Under the pieces are notes generated by a model. It was not told the DNA's origin. It was given only the letters and a program-made list of their open reading frames with translations, and made no database searches. A DNA stretch of 64,000 bases from Pseudomonadota bacterium (lineage in GTDB: Bacteria; Pseudomonadota; Gammaproteobacteria; Steroidobacterales; Steroidobacteraceae), in the NCBI GenBank assembly GCA_021816775.1, contig JAKAXA010000001.1, forward strand, positions 17,589 through 81,588. Direction: 5' to 3'. The stretch's first letter is position 1. Every line of letters begins with the position of its first letter. This document shows positions 42,451-51,942 of the stretch, piece after piece. A program made the position numbers and the translations under genes.

Positions 42451-43045
42451 AATCCTCCCCCGGACCGGTGAGCTCGAGCCACTCGCCGAGGCGCTGGCGC
42501 GCCTGCTCGACCCCGGCACCGCTGCGCGCCGAGAACAGCTGTACCGTGACGCCTTCACCGAGCGCCGCGGCTGCGGCGGCCAGCGCCTGCTTCCCCTCGT
42601 TGCGGGTGAGCTTATCGCTCTTCGACAGCAGCACGTGCACGCGCTGGCGCTCCTCGGTCCACGCGATCAGCTCCTCGTCTCCCGCACCGATGCCGCGGCG
42701 CGCATCGACAATCAGAAACACGCCGCGCAGCGAGGCGCGCCGCCGCAGCGCCTCGATCAGCGCCGGCCAGGCGCGCCGCTCCCGCTCCGGCGCGCTCGCG
42801 TAGCCGTAGCCCGGCAGGTCGACCAGGCGCGAGCGCTCCGAGAGCGCAAAGAAGTTGATGAGCCGGGTCCGACCCGGGGTCTTGCTGGAGCGGGCGAGGC
42901 CGCGATGCGCCACGATCGCGTTGATGGCGCTCGACTTGCCGGCATTGGAGCGGCCCGCGAAGGCGACCTCGACCCCGTGGTCCGGCGGATACTGCGCCGG
43001 CGCGGCCGCGCTCAGCAGAAAGTGGGCTTGGGGAAATCGGAACAT
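42449..43045 (-). CDS. engB: Ribosome biogenesis GTPase EngB (YihA/YsxC)
   Basis: 198 residues. The GTPase motifs are G1 GRSNAGKSS, the G2 threonine in TPGRTRLINFF, G3 DLPGYGYA and G4 SKSD (usually TKxD, so slightly divergent). EngB acts in late 50S assembly and is essential in many bacteria. AGGAG sits 3 bases before the ATG at 43045, close to the minimum spacing. A TACACT just upstream may be its -10. Divergent from cytochrome c4. Confidence 0.94.
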   Translation of the reverse strand: MFRFPQAHFLLSAAAPAQYPPDHGVEVAFAGRSNAGKSSAINAIVAHRGLARSSKTPGRTRLINFFALSERSRLVDLPGYGYASAPERERRAWPALIEALRRRASLRGVFLIVDARRGIGAGDEELIAWTEERQRVHVLLSKSDKLTRNEGKQALAAAAAALGEGVTVQLFSARSGAGVEQARQRLGEWLELTGPGED

Positions 43046-43105
43046 GCTCCTAGTGTACAATCCTCGTCTTTCGCACCATCGGTTGGAACCCCAAGAGAGC
43101 GAACC

Positions 43106-43873
43106 ATGGCGAAAAGATCCGCCCTGCTGATCGTCCCGACCCTTGCGGCACTGGTCGCGGCCCCTGTGGCCCTCGCGGCTGCTCCGCCGGCAGCTCCCGC
43201 CGCCCACACCGCGGCGGCACAAACGGCGACGGCGCCGCAAGCGGCGCCGACCGCCGCGCCGGTCGCCTCGAGCGGGCCGCCGATCGTGACGCCCGATCCG
43301 TACAGCGACGGCTCGGTGCAGGCCGGCGCGGCCAAGGCGACCATGTGCTTCGCCTGCCACGGCCCTGACGGCAACAGCGTCAGCCCCGTCTTCCCGCGCC
43401 TCGCGGGGCAGAGCGCGGTCTACATCGCCGAGCAACTGCGGCTGTTTCGCGGGGGCATTCGCCAGAACCCGATGATGACGGCCATGGCCGCGGGGCTGAG
43501 CGATCAGGACATCGACAATCTGGCCGTGTTTTTCGCGGCCCAGACCCCGAGCGGCCTCGAAGCCGACCCGACCCTGTGGAAGGCCGGCCAAGCGCTGTAC
43601 CTCTCCGGCGACCGCAAGCACGACGTTCCGGCGTGCGTGGCCTGTCACGGGCCGACGGGGCAGGGCAATCCGGCGGCCGGCTACCCGGCGCTGCGCGCGC
43701 AGCAGTCCGCCTACGTGGTGACCCAGCTGCAAAGCTACGCCAACGGCACCCGCTACAGCGGCCCGCACGCCGAAACGGCCACGCCCAACAGCATCATGAT
43801 GTTCACGATCGCCAAGCGTCTCAGCCCCGCGCAAATGCAGGCGGTGGCATCGTACGTGCAAGGCCTGCGATGA
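43106..43873 (+). CDS. Di-haem cytochrome c4
   Basis: 255 residues: a signal peptide (ending ALAA), an Ala/Pro/Thr-rich spacer to about residue 70, then two cytochrome c domains with haem sites CFACHGPDG and CVACHGPTGQG. Methionine ligands are likely in MMTAMAAGL and SIMMFTIA. Periplasmic or membrane-attached c4 donates electrons to terminal oxidases. The engB - cytochrome c4 - dsbA layout is conserved in several gammaproteobacteria. AAGAGAG precedes the ATG. Confidence 0.93.
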   Translation: MAKRSALLIVPTLAALVAAPVALAAAPPAAPAAHTAAAQTATAPQAAPTAAPVASSGPPIVTPDPYSDGSVQAGAAKATMCFACHGPDGNSVSPVFPRLAGQSAVYIAEQLRLFRGGIRQNPMMTAMAAGLSDQDIDNLAVFFAAQTPSGLEADPTLWKAGQALYLSGDRKHDVPACVACHGPTGQGNPAAGYPALRAQQSAYVVTQLQSYANGTRYSGPHAETATPNSIMMFTIAKRLSPAQMQAVASYVQGLR

Positions 43874-43898
43874 ACGGCATTCCAGGAGTCTCTCGCCC

Positions 43899-44741
43899 AT
43901 GATCCGCCAGCTCGCACTGTCCACCGCGCTCGCCCTCATCCTGTGCGCCTGCAGTTCGCGGCAGACGCCCGCGCCCCAGGGCGGCGCCTCGCCCTCCTCG
44001 GCCGGCGCCCCGGCGGCGGGCACATCCGGCCCGGGCGGCGCGGGGACCTCCGGTGCGAGCCCGCCCACGGCCCCGGGCGCCGGGGCCTCGAGCAGCGCCG
44101 CCGCCAACAGCCCGCTCGCCCTGCCCACCAGCAGCAAGTGGCAGCCCGGGGTGAACTACGTCGTCGTCTCCCCGGCGCAGCCCACCAATGCCCCGCCCGG
44201 CAAGGTCCAGGTCATGGAGATGTTCTGGCTCGCCTGCCCGCACTGTTACGCGCTCGAGCCGCACCTCGAGGCATGGCGCAAGAAAATGCCGTCCTACGTG
44301 CAGTTCGTGCGGGTGCCGGTGATGTGGGGCCCGGTGCAGCGGGCGCACGCGCAGCTCTATTACACGCTCGAGGCGCTCGGCCGCCACGATCTGATCGACA
44401 AGGCGTTCCAGTATATCCACGGCCTGGAGATGCAGACCGGCAGTGAGTCGATCCTGGTCGGCAGCAGCAAGGCGAACACGCTGCGCATCCAGCAGGCCTT
44501 CGCCGCGAAGTACGGCGTGGCGCCGAGCGCGTTCGCCGACGCCTACAACTCGTTCGACGTCAGCACGCGCCTGCAGCAGGCCGAGGAAATCGGGCAGACC
44601 TACGAGATCAACAGCGTCCCGACCATCATCATCGACGGCCGGTACCGGACCAATCCCGCCAAGGCCGGCGGCGAGAACCAGCTGATCCAGCTGATCGACT
44701 TCCTCGCGAAGTGGGATCACGACCACCAGAGCGCGGGGTGA
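43899..44741 (+). CDS. dsbA: DsbA-family thiol:disulfide oxidoreductase (lipoprotein form)
   Basis: 280 residues. The N-terminus has a lipobox-like LILCAC at about residue 14-19, so the protein may be tethered by lipid. A disordered Ala/Gly/Ser/Pro stretch extends to about residue 75. The thioredoxin-like domain has the active site ACPHC and the cis-proline in SVPTIIIDG, with a helical insert between. It introduces disulfides into periplasmic proteins and could assist cytochrome maturation, given the neighbouring cytochrome gene. AGGAG lies 11 bases upstream. Paralogous to the next gene. Confidence 0.9.
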   Translation: MIRQLALSTALALILCACSSRQTPAPQGGASPSSAGAPAAGTSGPGGAGTSGASPPTAPGAGASSSAAANSPLALPTSSKWQPGVNYVVVSPAQPTNAPPGKVQVMEMFWLACPHCYALEPHLEAWRKKMPSYVQFVRVPVMWGPVQRAHAQLYYTLEALGRHDLIDKAFQYIHGLEMQTGSESILVGSSKANTLRIQQAFAAKYGVAPSAFADAYNSFDVSTRLQQAEEIGQTYEINSVPTIIIDGRYRTNPAKAGGENQLIQLIDFLAKWDHDHQSAG

Positions 44742-44745
44742 GCCG

Positions 44746-45468
44746 ATGAGACGCACCCACTGCGCCAGCGCGCTGCTCGCCTCCGTCGCACTGTTGTTCG
44801 GGCTCTGCGCGGGCGCCGCCCGCACCAGCGCCGCCGGCTCCGACCTGCCCTTGAGCGCGCGGTGGAAGCCGAACGTCAATTACACGGTGATCTCGCCGGC
44901 CCAGCCGACCAACGCGCCGCCGGGCAAGGTGCAGGTGATGGAATTCTTCTATCTCGCCTGCCCGTTCTGCCATGCCCTCGAGCCCTACCTGGAGGCGTGG
45001 CGCAAGAGCAAGCCGGCCTACGTTCAGTTCGTGCGGGTGCCGGTGATGTGGGCGCCGCTGCAGGTGAAGGATGCGCGGCTCTATTACACACTGGAGGCGT
45101 TGGGACGCGACGATCTGGTCGGGACGGCGTTCAACACCATCCATCGGCTGGAGCAGGCGGCGGGGGGCGACGAGGACGTCATGGTCGGCGATACGCCGGC
45201 CAAGACGCTCGCAGTGCAGGAGGCCTTTGCCGAGCGGCACGGCGTCGCCGCGGGCGCCTTCGCCCGCGCGTACAACTCTTTCGACGTACACGTCGAGCTG
45301 GATCGAGCGCGCCAGCTCGGACAGACTTTCGAGATCACGCACACGCCCACCATCATCGTCGATGGACGCTACAGAACGGATGTGGCCAAGGCGGGCGGCA
45401 ATCAACAGCTGATTGAGCTCATCACGTTCCTCACCGCGTGGGATCACGATCACCAGGGCGCCGGCTGA
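44746..45468 (+). CDS. Second DsbA-family thiol:disulfide oxidoreductase
   Basis: 240 residues with a plain signal peptide (around LCAGAARTSAA) and no disordered linker. The active site is ACPFC, different from the CPHC of its neighbour; the residues between the cysteines set redox strength, so the two proteins may differ in oxidising power. The cis-proline loop is HTPTIIVDG. Long stretches such as SPAQPTNAPPGKVQVME are shared with the first copy, showing a tandem duplication. It starts 4 bases after the first gene and the pair is surely co-transcribed. Confidence 0.9.
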   Translation: MRRTHCASALLASVALLFGLCAGAARTSAAGSDLPLSARWKPNVNYTVISPAQPTNAPPGKVQVMEFFYLACPFCHALEPYLEAWRKSKPAYVQFVRVPVMWAPLQVKDARLYYTLEALGRDDLVGTAFNTIHRLEQAAGGDEDVMVGDTPAKTLAVQEAFAERHGVAAGAFARAYNSFDVHVELDRARQLGQTFEITHTPTIIVDGRYRTDVAKAGGNQQLIELITFLTAWDHDHQGAG

Positions 45469-45492
45469 GGCGGCGCGGGCGGGGCTCGACGC

Positions 45493-46830
45493 TCAAAGGA
45501 TGTAGCGGCTCAAGTCCTCGTCCTTGGCCAGGCTGCCGAGGTGCTCATCGACGTACTTCGCGTCGATGCTCAGCTGCGATCCCGAGCGCTCCGAGGCGTC
45601 GTACGAGACTGACTCCAGCAGCCGCTCCATGACCGTGTGCAGGCGGCGCGCGCCGATGTTCTCGGTGCGCTCATTCACCTGGAAGGCGATCTCCGCGATA
45701 CGCTGCACGCCGTCGGCGGTGAACTGCACGGTCACGCCCTCGGTGCCCATCAACGCCTGATACTGCGCCGTCAGCGAGGCATCGGGCTCGGTGAGGATGC
45801 GCACGAAATCCCCGATCTTGAGCGAATCGAGCTCCACGCGGATCGGGAGCCTGCCCTGCAGCTCCGGAATCAGGTCGGAGGGCTTGGACAGGCTGAACGC
45901 GCCGGAGGCGATGAACAGTACGTGATCGGTCTTCACCGGGCCGTACTTGGTGGTCACCGTCGAGCCTTCCACGAGCGGCAGCAGGTCGCGCTGCACGCCC
46001 TCGCGCGACACGTCGGCGCCGAGGGTTTCCTGGCGGCGCGTCACCTTGTCGATCTCGTCGATGAACACGATGCCGCTCTGCTCGGCGTTGGCGAGCGCCT
46101 GGATCTTCAACTCCTCCTCGTTGATGAGCTTCACGGCCTCGTCCTCGATGAGCAGCTTCATGGCCTCGGTGACCTTCACCTTGCGGCTGCGGGTGCGCCC
46201 GCCGCCGAGGTTCTGGAACATCGACTGCAGCTGCTGCTGCATCTCCTCCATCCCGGGCGGGGCCATGATCTCCACGCCCACGGGCGCCGCGCGCAGCTCG
46301 ATCTCGATCTCGCGCTCGGCGAGCTCCCCGGCGCGCAGCATGCGGCGGAACTTCTCGCGCGTCTCCGCATCGCGCGGCTGCGCCGGCTCATCGGTGGAGA
46401 ACCCCATCATGCGCGGCTTGGGCAGCAGCGCATCGAGCACCCGATCCTCGGCCGCCTGCGCGGCGCGCTGGCGCACCTTGTCCATTTCCTGCTCGCGCGT
46501 CATCTTGACGGCGACGTCGACCAATTCCTTCACGATGGAGTCGACGTCGCGGCCGACGTAGCCGACCTCGGTGAACTTGGTGGCCTCGACCTTCACGAAC
46601 GGCGCGTTCGCGAGCCGCGCCAGGCGCCGCGCGATCTCGGTCTTGCCCACGCCGGTCGGTCCGATCATCAGGATGTTCTTCGGCGTGATCTCCTGGCGCA
46701 GCGGCTCGGGCACCTGCATGCGCCGCCAGCGGTTGCGCAGCGCGATGGCGACGGCGCGTTTGGCGGCATCCTGCCCGATGATGTGCTTGTCGAGCTCCTG
46801 AACGATTTCGGCGGGTGTAAGCGATGACAT
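45493..46830 (-). CDS. hslU: HslU, ATPase of the HslUV protease
   Basis: 445 residues (E. coli 443). The Walker A motif is GPTGVGKTE at 57-65, followed by [19 protein letters not shown] (pore loop GYVG), Walker [10 protein letters not shown], and the C-terminal [17 protein letters not shown] with the tail YIL used to activate HslV. Start at [10 protein letters not shown] follows the family; an ATG at 46857 overlapping the hslV stop (TGATG) would add nine residues and is a real alternative because AGGA precedes it. Last gene of the dapF-DUF484-xerC-hslV-hslU operon. Confidence 0.96.
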   Translation of the reverse strand: MSSLTPAEIVQELDKHIIGQDAAKRAVAIALRNRWRRMQVPEPLRQEITPKNILMIGPTGVGKTEIARRLARLANAPFVKVEATKFTEVGYVGRDVDSIVKELVDVAVKMTREQEMDKVRQRAAQAAEDRVLDALLPKPRMMGFSTDEPAQPRDAETREKFRRMLRAGELAEREIEIELRAAPVGVEIMAPPGMEEMQQQLQSMFQNLGGGRTRSRKVKVTEAMKLLIEDEAVKLINEEELKIQALANAEQSGIVFIDEIDKVTRRQETLGADVSREGVQRDLLPLVEGSTVTTKYGPVKTDHVLFIASGAFSLSKPSDLIPELQGRLPIRVELDSLKIGDFVRILTEPDASLTAQYQALMGTEGVTVQFTADGVQRIAEIAFQVNERTENIGARRLHTVMERLLESVSYDASERSGSQLSIDAKYVDEHLGSLAKDEDLSRYIL

Positions 46831-46856
46831 GGCGGTAGGGTTCGCGGGCACGCCCA

Positions 46857-47417
46857 TCAGGAGGCGTCCTGCCGCAGTTCCTCGATGGTCAGATTGCGGT
46901 TGGTGTAGATGCAGATGTCGGCGGCGATTTCAAGCGAGCGCTGCACGATCTCGCGCGCGCCGAGCTCGCAGGCGCCGAGCAGCGCCCGCGCGGCCGACAG
47001 GGCGAACTGGCCGCCCGAGCCGATGGCCGCCGCCTCATGCTCCGGCTCGATGACATCGCCATTGCCGGAGATCACGAGCAGCTTGCCCGGGTCCGCCACC
47101 AGCAGCAGCGCCTCGAGGCGCCGCAGGTAGCGGTCGGCGCGCCAGTCCTTGGCCAGCTCGATGGCCGCACGCGTAAGGTTGCCGTACTTCTCGAGCTTGC
47201 CCTCAAAGCGCTCGAACAGCGTGAACGCGTCCGCCGTGCCGCCGGCGAAGCCGGCAAGCACCTTGTCGTTGTAGAGCCTGCGGACCTTGCGGGCATTGCC
47301 CTTCATGACGGTATTGCCCAAGGTCACCTGGCCATCACCGCCGAGCGCGACGGCGCCGTTGCGGCGAACGCCCAGGATGGTCGTGCCGTGGGGATTGAAG
47401 GTCGTGGAGTCGGTCAT
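46857..47417 (-). CDS. hslV: HslV, peptidase of the HslUV protease
   Basis: 186 residues, a proteasome beta-type Ntn hydrolase. A propeptide of about 11 residues ends at HG, exposing the catalytic threonine in [31 protein letters not shown] and [17 protein letters not shown] are signature regions. With HslU it forms the ATP-dependent protease that degrades misfolded proteins under heat stress. No sigma-32-like promoter was recognised immediately upstream. Confidence 0.97.
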   Translation of the reverse strand: MTDSTTFNPHGTTILGVRRNGAVALGGDGQVTLGNTVMKGNARKVRRLYNDKVLAGFAGGTADAFTLFERFEGKLEKYGNLTRAAIELAKDWRADRYLRRLEALLLVADPGKLLVISGNGDVIEPEHEAAAIGSGGQFALSAARALLGACELGAREIVQRSLEIAADICIYTNRNLTIEELRQDAS

Positions 47418-47465
47418 CGTGCGGCCAGTATTGCCAGTTGAGCGGGAGAGGCGCCGGGCGCCTCG

Positions 47466-48419
47466 TCAGGATTTGCGGCGCGCCCGCGGGTGCGCTGCAT
47501 CGTAGATGCGGGCAAGGTGCTGAAAGTCAAGGTGAGTGTAGATCTGGGTCGTGGCGATGTCCGCGTGCCCGAGCATCTCCTGCACGCCGCGCAGCTCGGC
47601 CCCGGACTCGAGCAGGTGGGAGGCGAAGGAATGGCGGAACAGATGCGGGTGCACGTGCTGCGGCAGGCCCTGGCGGCGCGCCCAGTACGCGACCCGCTTC
47701 TGGATCTCGCGCCGCCCGAGCCGCCGCCCGCCGCGGCCGAGGAACAGCGCCGGCTCACTGCTCCCCGCCCACGCCGCGCGCTGCTTCAGCCAGCGCTCGA
47801 GCGCCTCGGTGGCCACGCGGCCGACGGGCACGGAGCGCTCCTTGCGCCCCTTGCCGAGCACCCGGACGGTGCGGTCGGCGAGATCTAGCTGCTCGAGGTC
47901 GAGCGTGGTCAGCTCCGCGAGGCGCAGCCCAGAGGAGTACAGCAGCTCCATGATGGCACGGTCGCGGATCGCCACGGGCGTCGTCTCCTTGATGGCGAGC
48001 AGCCGCGCCATCTGGTCCGCATCCAGCGTCACGGGCAGGCGACGCGGAGCCTTCGGCGCGCGCACGTCCGAGGCCGGATTGCTGCGCAGCGCGCGGATGT
48101 CGGCACCCTCGGCAGGCGCGGCCCGCTGCTCGCGCTGCACCTGCGCTTCGCGCAGCAGGAAATCATAGAAGCTGCGCACCGCGGAGAGCCGCCGCTGGAT
48201 GCTGCGCGGTCCCAGTCCGCCGGCGTGCAGCCGGGCGGCGAAGGCGCGCACCTGCGCATCATCGAGCCCGGCCCAATCGGCCAATCGCGCGCGGTCGCAG
48301 TACGTCTGGAGCGCGCGCAGATCCCTGAGGTAATTGGACACCGTGTGCGGCGAGCCGCGCCGCTCGGTCACGAGGTAGCGCCGAAAGCGCTCGACCCATT
48401 GGTTCGCCTCGGGCCTCAT
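47466..48419 (-). CDS. xerC: Tyrosine recombinase XerC
   Basis: 317 residues. The core-binding N-domain is followed by the catalytic residues R166 (SSGLRLAEL), K190 (GKGRKERSVP), H259 and R262 (HLFRHSF), H285 (LGHADI) and the nucleophile Y294 (TQIYTHL). With XerD it resolves chromosome dimers at dif. The linker around residues 95-112 (REQRAAPAEGAD) looks somewhat longer than usual. Position between DUF484 and hslV is common in gammaproteobacteria. Confidence 0.95.
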   Translation of the reverse strand: MRPEANQWVERFRRYLVTERRGSPHTVSNYLRDLRALQTYCDRARLADWAGLDDAQVRAFAARLHAGGLGPRSIQRRLSAVRSFYDFLLREAQVQREQRAAPAEGADIRALRSNPASDVRAPKAPRRLPVTLDADQMARLLAIKETTPVAIRDRAIMELLYSSGLRLAELTTLDLEQLDLADRTVRVLGKGRKERSVPVGRVATEALERWLKQRAAWAGSSEPALFLGRGGRRLGRREIQKRVAYWARRQGLPQHVHPHLFRHSFASHLLESGAELRGVQEMLGHADIATTQIYTHLDFQHLARIYDAAHPRARRKS

Positions 48420-48444
48420 CGGCGCGCCGGCGTCGGCCCGCGCC

Positions 48445-49155
48445 TCATGCCCCGCGGCGCATCGTCAGCGCATCGGCGATCAGATCGGCCATGCGCGCCA
48501 GGAACTCGGTGCTCATGCCCGGATGGAACCGGTCGCGGTCAGGGCTGCCGAGCGCGAGCACCCCGAGCGGCGTGCCCTTCTCGGTGAGCGGCACCAGCGC
48601 CACCGAGCCGATCTGCCCCGAGTCCGGCCCGAACAGCAGCTGGCGCTGCGAGTCGCGTGCCTGGCCGCAGCGCGGCTTACCGGCGCCGAAGAGCGAGTCG
48701 AAGGATTTCAGTTCCGCATCCTCGCGCGCCACGGTGCGCACAAAGCGCTGCGGGGTGAGATCGGGGTATTCGCCCATCAGCAGCAGCACGCTGTGAAAGG
48801 CGTCGAAGTCCTCGCGCAGACTGGCCTCGATGCGCCCCACCGCGTCGGCGCGGCTGCCCGACTGAAGCAGGCGGCGCGTGAACCGATGCAGCTTGTCCGC
48901 GATGGCATCGTTGGCCCGTGCCACGGCCACGAGCTCGGCCAGCTTGCCCTCGAGGGCCGCGTGCTTCTCGCGCATCACCTCGATCTGCCGCTCGACCAGC
49001 GAGATGGTCGAGCCGCCGCGCGCGTGCGGCAGCCGCAGGCGCAGCAGCACCGCCTGGTGCCGCTCGAAGAAGTCGGGGTTGTGCTGCAGGAAGGTCGCGA
49101 TGGACTCCTCGTCCATCTCGGTGGCGGCGATGCCGCGTGCTTCACGTGTTGTCAT
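48445..49155 (-). CDS. DUF484-family protein
   Basis: 236 residues. The N-terminal helix includes VATFLQxNPDFFERH-like IATFLQHNPDFFERH, then ISLVERQIEVMREKHAALE (coiled coil), and a C-terminal GAF-like domain ending with PLGVLALGSPDRDRFHPGMSTEFLARMADLI in short family-like pieces. The function is unknown, but the gene is almost always between dapF and xerC, as here. GGGAG precedes the ATG by 10 bases. Confidence 0.92.
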   Translation of the reverse strand: MTTREARGIAATEMDEESIATFLQHNPDFFERHQAVLLRLRLPHARGGSTISLVERQIEVMREKHAALEGKLAELVAVARANDAIADKLHRFTRRLLQSGSRADAVGRIEASLREDFDAFHSVLLLMGEYPDLTPQRFVRTVAREDAELKSFDSLFGAGKPRCGQARDSQRQLLFGPDSGQIGSVALVPLTEKGTPLGVLALGSPDRDRFHPGMSTEFLARMADLIADALTMRRGA

Positions 49156-49172
49156 GATGTCTCGAAGCTCCC

Positions 49173-50003
49173 TTAACGATCGATGTGGCCCCGAAAGGCG
49201 ATCTGCGCCGGGCCGGTCAGCCAGATGGGCTCCCCGGCCCCCCCCCAGCGCACCCCGAGCTGACCGCCCCGCGCGCTGACGCGGACCTCGGAATCAAGCA
49301 ATCCCCAGCGGCGGGCGACCGCTACCGCCGCGCACGCTCCCGTGCCGCAGGCCAGCGTCTCGCCGACACCGCGCTCGTAGACCCGCAGCCGGATGTGCGT
49401 GCGGTCCACGACCTGCACGAACCCGACGTTGACGCGCTGCGCAAAGCGGCGGTGGCGCTCGATCGCCGGACCCAGGCGCGCCACCGGCGCTGCATCGACC
49501 GAATCGACGGCGAGCACGGCATGCGGATTGCCGATCGAGACGGCGCCGATCTGCACCGTCTCGCCGTCGACCTCGAGGCCGTACCGGTCCGCCTCCGCCG
49601 GCGCCTCGAAGGGCAGCGCCGCCGGATCGAAGCGGACCGGTCCCATGTTCACCGAGACCTCTCCGCCGGGGCGCACCCGCGCCTCGATGAGTCCGGCCGG
49701 ACTGTCGAGGGTGAGCGCGCCGGCGCGCGCGGCGCCGCGCGCCGCGAGTAGCGCGGCGATGCAGCGCGCGCCGTTGCCGCACTGCTCGACCTCCTGGCCG
49801 TCGGCATTGAAGATCCGGTAGAAGACGGCCGTCTCGGCCCGCCGGGGCGGCTCGAGCACGAGCGCCTGATCGAAGCCGATGCCGGTGTGGCGGTCGGCGA
49901 GGCGGGCGAGCTCGGCGCACTCGAGCGGCGCTTGTCCCGCGGGCGCATCGAACACCGCGAAGTCGTTGCCCAGCGCGTGCATCTTGGTGAACTCGATGCG
50001 CAT
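49173..50003 (-). CDS. dapF: Diaminopimelate epimerase DapF
   Basis: 276 residues. The enzyme interconverts LL- and meso-diaminopimelate for lysine and cell wall. Start at RIEFTKMHALGNDFAVFD; the two catalytic cysteines are in EQCGNGARC and LACGTGACA, with VNMGPVRF and GNPHAVLAVD between. The ATG at 50003 is chosen over 50021 because the family begins at this point. First gene of the operon leading to hslU. Confidence 0.95.
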   Translation of the reverse strand: MRIEFTKMHALGNDFAVFDAPAGQAPLECAELARLADRHTGIGFDQALVLEPPRRAETAVFYRIFNADGQEVEQCGNGARCIAALLAARGAARAGALTLDSPAGLIEARVRPGGEVSVNMGPVRFDPAALPFEAPAEADRYGLEVDGETVQIGAVSIGNPHAVLAVDSVDAAPVARLGPAIERHRRFAQRVNVGFVQVVDRTHIRLRVYERGVGETLACGTGACAAVAVARRWGLLDSEVRVSARGGQLGVRWGGAGEPIWLTGPAQIAFRGHIDR

Positions 50004-50035
50004 CGACTGAGGATACTCCAACTGCCTCGGGTCGG

Positions 50036-50767
50036 TCAGATCCGGAAGCGCTCGAGCAGCTCGCCGGCCAGGCGGCGGCTGACCGGCAGCAGCGCCGCGC
50101 AGCCGCGCAGCCGCACGCAGTAGCGACCCTCGCCGGCGCGCTCGATGCCCTGCAGATGCCCCGTATTGATCAGCGTGTTGCGATGAATGCGCGCGAAGCG
50201 CTCGCCGAGCTCCTCCTCCAGCGCGCGCAGCGACTCCTCGATGAGATCCTCGCCGTGCGCGTGGCGCACCGTGGTGTATTTCTGGTCGGCCTGAAAATAC
50301 AGGATGTCCTCCAACGGGATCAGGCGCACCTGCTCGCGGCGGCGCACCGCGATGTGCGTGCGGCGCGGCGTCCCCGCGGCGGCGGCCAGGCGCTGCAGCT
50401 GCGGGCGTGTCAGGCGGCCCGCCTGGGCCAGCGCCGCGGCCAGTTTGTCCTTGCGCACCGGCTTGAGCAGGTAGCCGACGGCCCGGGTCTCGAACGCGTT
50501 GACGGCATACTGGTCGTAGGCGGTGGTGAAGATCACCGCGGGCGGCTCCTCGAGCACGCTCAGGTGGCGGGCGGTCTCGATGCCGTCGACCCCGGGCATG
50601 CGCACATCGAGCAGCACCACGTCGGGCGCGAGCCGTGCCGCCTGCTCGAGCGCCTCGAGGCCGGTCGCCGCCTCCCCGGCGAGCTGCACGCCGCCGATCT
50701 CCGCAAGCAGCTGGCCCAGCCGCTCGCGGGCCGGCGGCTCGTCATCGACGATCAGCACCCGCAGCAC
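50036..50767 (-). CDS. algR: AlgR-type LytTR response regulator
   Basis: 243 residues. Receiver domain with acidic pair in LIVDDEPP, phosphoacceptor D54 (VVLLDVRMPG), threonine in FTTAYDQYAV and lysine in YLLKPVRKDK; a LytTR DNA-binding domain follows (IPLEDILYFQADQKYTTVRH, FARIHRNTLIN). The GTG at 50767 has TGAGGAG spaced 7 bases upstream; an upstream ATG would overlap the kinase gene. It directly follows the kinase gene and is its likely partner. In Pseudomonas AlgR controls alginate, pili and other surface traits; which genes it controls here is unknown. Confidence 0.9.
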   Translation of the reverse strand: MLRVLIVDDEPPARERLGQLLAEIGGVQLAGEAATGLEALEQAARLAPDVVLLDVRMPGVDGIETARHLSVLEEPPAVIFTTAYDQYAVNAFETRAVGYLLKPVRKDKLAAALAQAGRLTRPQLQRLAAAAGTPRRTHIAVRRREQVRLIPLEDILYFQADQKYTTVRHAHGEDLIEESLRALEEELGERFARIHRNTLINTGHLQGIERAGEGRYCVRLRGCAALLPVSRRLAGELLERFRI

Positions 50768-50777
50768 GCCCGGCTCC

Positions 50778-51911
50778 TCAGCCTGACCCGGGGGCAGGCG
50801 CGGCAATGTATGGAAAGCGCAGCGTCACGATGTACTCCTGTCCGAAGGAGCCGGCCTTCACCAGCGCGCGCGCGCCGTAGAGCAGCGTCAGGCGCTCGCG
50901 GATGTTCTCGAGCGCCAGATGGTTGCCGTCGTGCGCGCCGTGCAGCGCGCCGAGGGGATTGCGCACCACCACGGAAATCAGCTCGCCCGAGCGCTCACCG
51001 TGGATGTGCACCGTGCCGCCCGCGGCGCTCGGCTCGATCCCGTGATAGATCGCGTTCTCGAGCAGCGGCTGCAGCAGGAGCCCCGGCACCCGCGCATCGG
51101 CCGGCAGCGCCGCGACCTCCCAGTCCACCCGCAACCGCTCGCCGAGACGCAGCTGCTCGATGCGCTGGTAGGTCTGCGCGATTTCCAACTCATCGGCCAG
51201 CGTGATGGTCTGATTCGGGTCGCCGAGGGACGCCCGGAACAGGTCCGCCAAGTCCTGCACCGCCTGCTCGGCCTGCCGGGGCGCCGAGCGCGTGAGCGCG
51301 GCGATGGTGTTCATGCTGTTGAAGAGGAAGTGCGGGCGGATGCGCGCCTGAAGGGCGTGCACCCGGGCGGCGGCGCGCATCTCGATGTTGCGCCGCCACT
51401 GATGGGTGACGTAGAAGTAGCGCAGCGTGACGGCGGCGATCACGAAGCCGATCACCGTGTTGCGCACCACGAACGGGCCGAGGCGCCGGGGGAACAGCGC
51501 CGCGGCGGGCGCGAGCAGCTCGCTGCGCCCGAGCAGGTACGCCCCGATCGAGATCCCCGCCACCACCGCTGTCAGCAGCGCCAGCACCGCCGTGGAGCCG
51601 CCCCGCACGCCGAGGCGCGCGAGCGGCGGGCGCAGCACGCACAGCAGCGCCGCGCACACCAGTCCGATCCACAGCAGAAACAGCGAGCTGCGCGCAAGCT
51701 CCGACCAGAAGCTCACCGTGTCGCTGCGGGCGATCGACAGCACGATGGCGGTCAGCTCCACGATCACCACGATGGCGACCGCGGCGCGCGAGGCGCAGAA
51801 GTTCGGCAGATAGAAGGGGTCGCCGTCGCCGCGGAACGTCCCGTCCGAGAGCGATTGCCGCCTCATGGTTTCGGATCGCACCTGGCCGACCACGGGGGCA
51901 TTATGCCTCAT
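50778..51911 (-). CDS. algZ: AlgZ/FimS-type sensor histidine kinase
   Basis: 377 residues. About four to five membrane helices lie between residues 40 and 165, followed by the His_kinase phosphoacceptor segment ARIRPHFLFNSMNTIAAL and an ATP-binding domain with LLLQPLLENAIYHGIEP and GNHLALENIRERLTLLYG. This atypical LytS/YehU-type layout is that of AlgZ, the partner of AlgR. The start could also be the ATG at 51866. In Pseudomonas the pair also borders argH; here a broken gene lies between them. Confidence 0.9.
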   Translation of the reverse strand: MRHNAPVVGQVRSETMRRQSLSDGTFRGDGDPFYLPNFCASRAAVAIVVIVELTAIVLSIARSDTVSFWSELARSSLFLLWIGLVCAALLCVLRPPLARLGVRGGSTAVLALLTAVVAGISIGAYLLGRSELLAPAAALFPRRLGPFVVRNTVIGFVIAAVTLRYFYVTHQWRRNIEMRAAARVHALQARIRPHFLFNSMNTIAALTRSAPRQAEQAVQDLADLFRASLGDPNQTITLADELEIAQTYQRIEQLRLGERLRVDWEVAALPADARVPGLLLQPLLENAIYHGIEPSAAGGTVHIHGERSGELISVVVRNPLGALHGAHDGNHLALENIRERLTLLYGARALVKAGSFGQEYIVTLRFPYIAAPAPGSG

Positions 51912-51942
51912 CTGCGGGTCGAGAGTTTTCCGGCGAAAGGAG

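Noticed and set aside
42449-44137. Longer minus-strand frame extending engB upstream by over 350 codons
   Set aside because: The extension is antisense to the cytochrome c4 and dsbA genes; EngB starts properly at 43045 with an AGGAG site.
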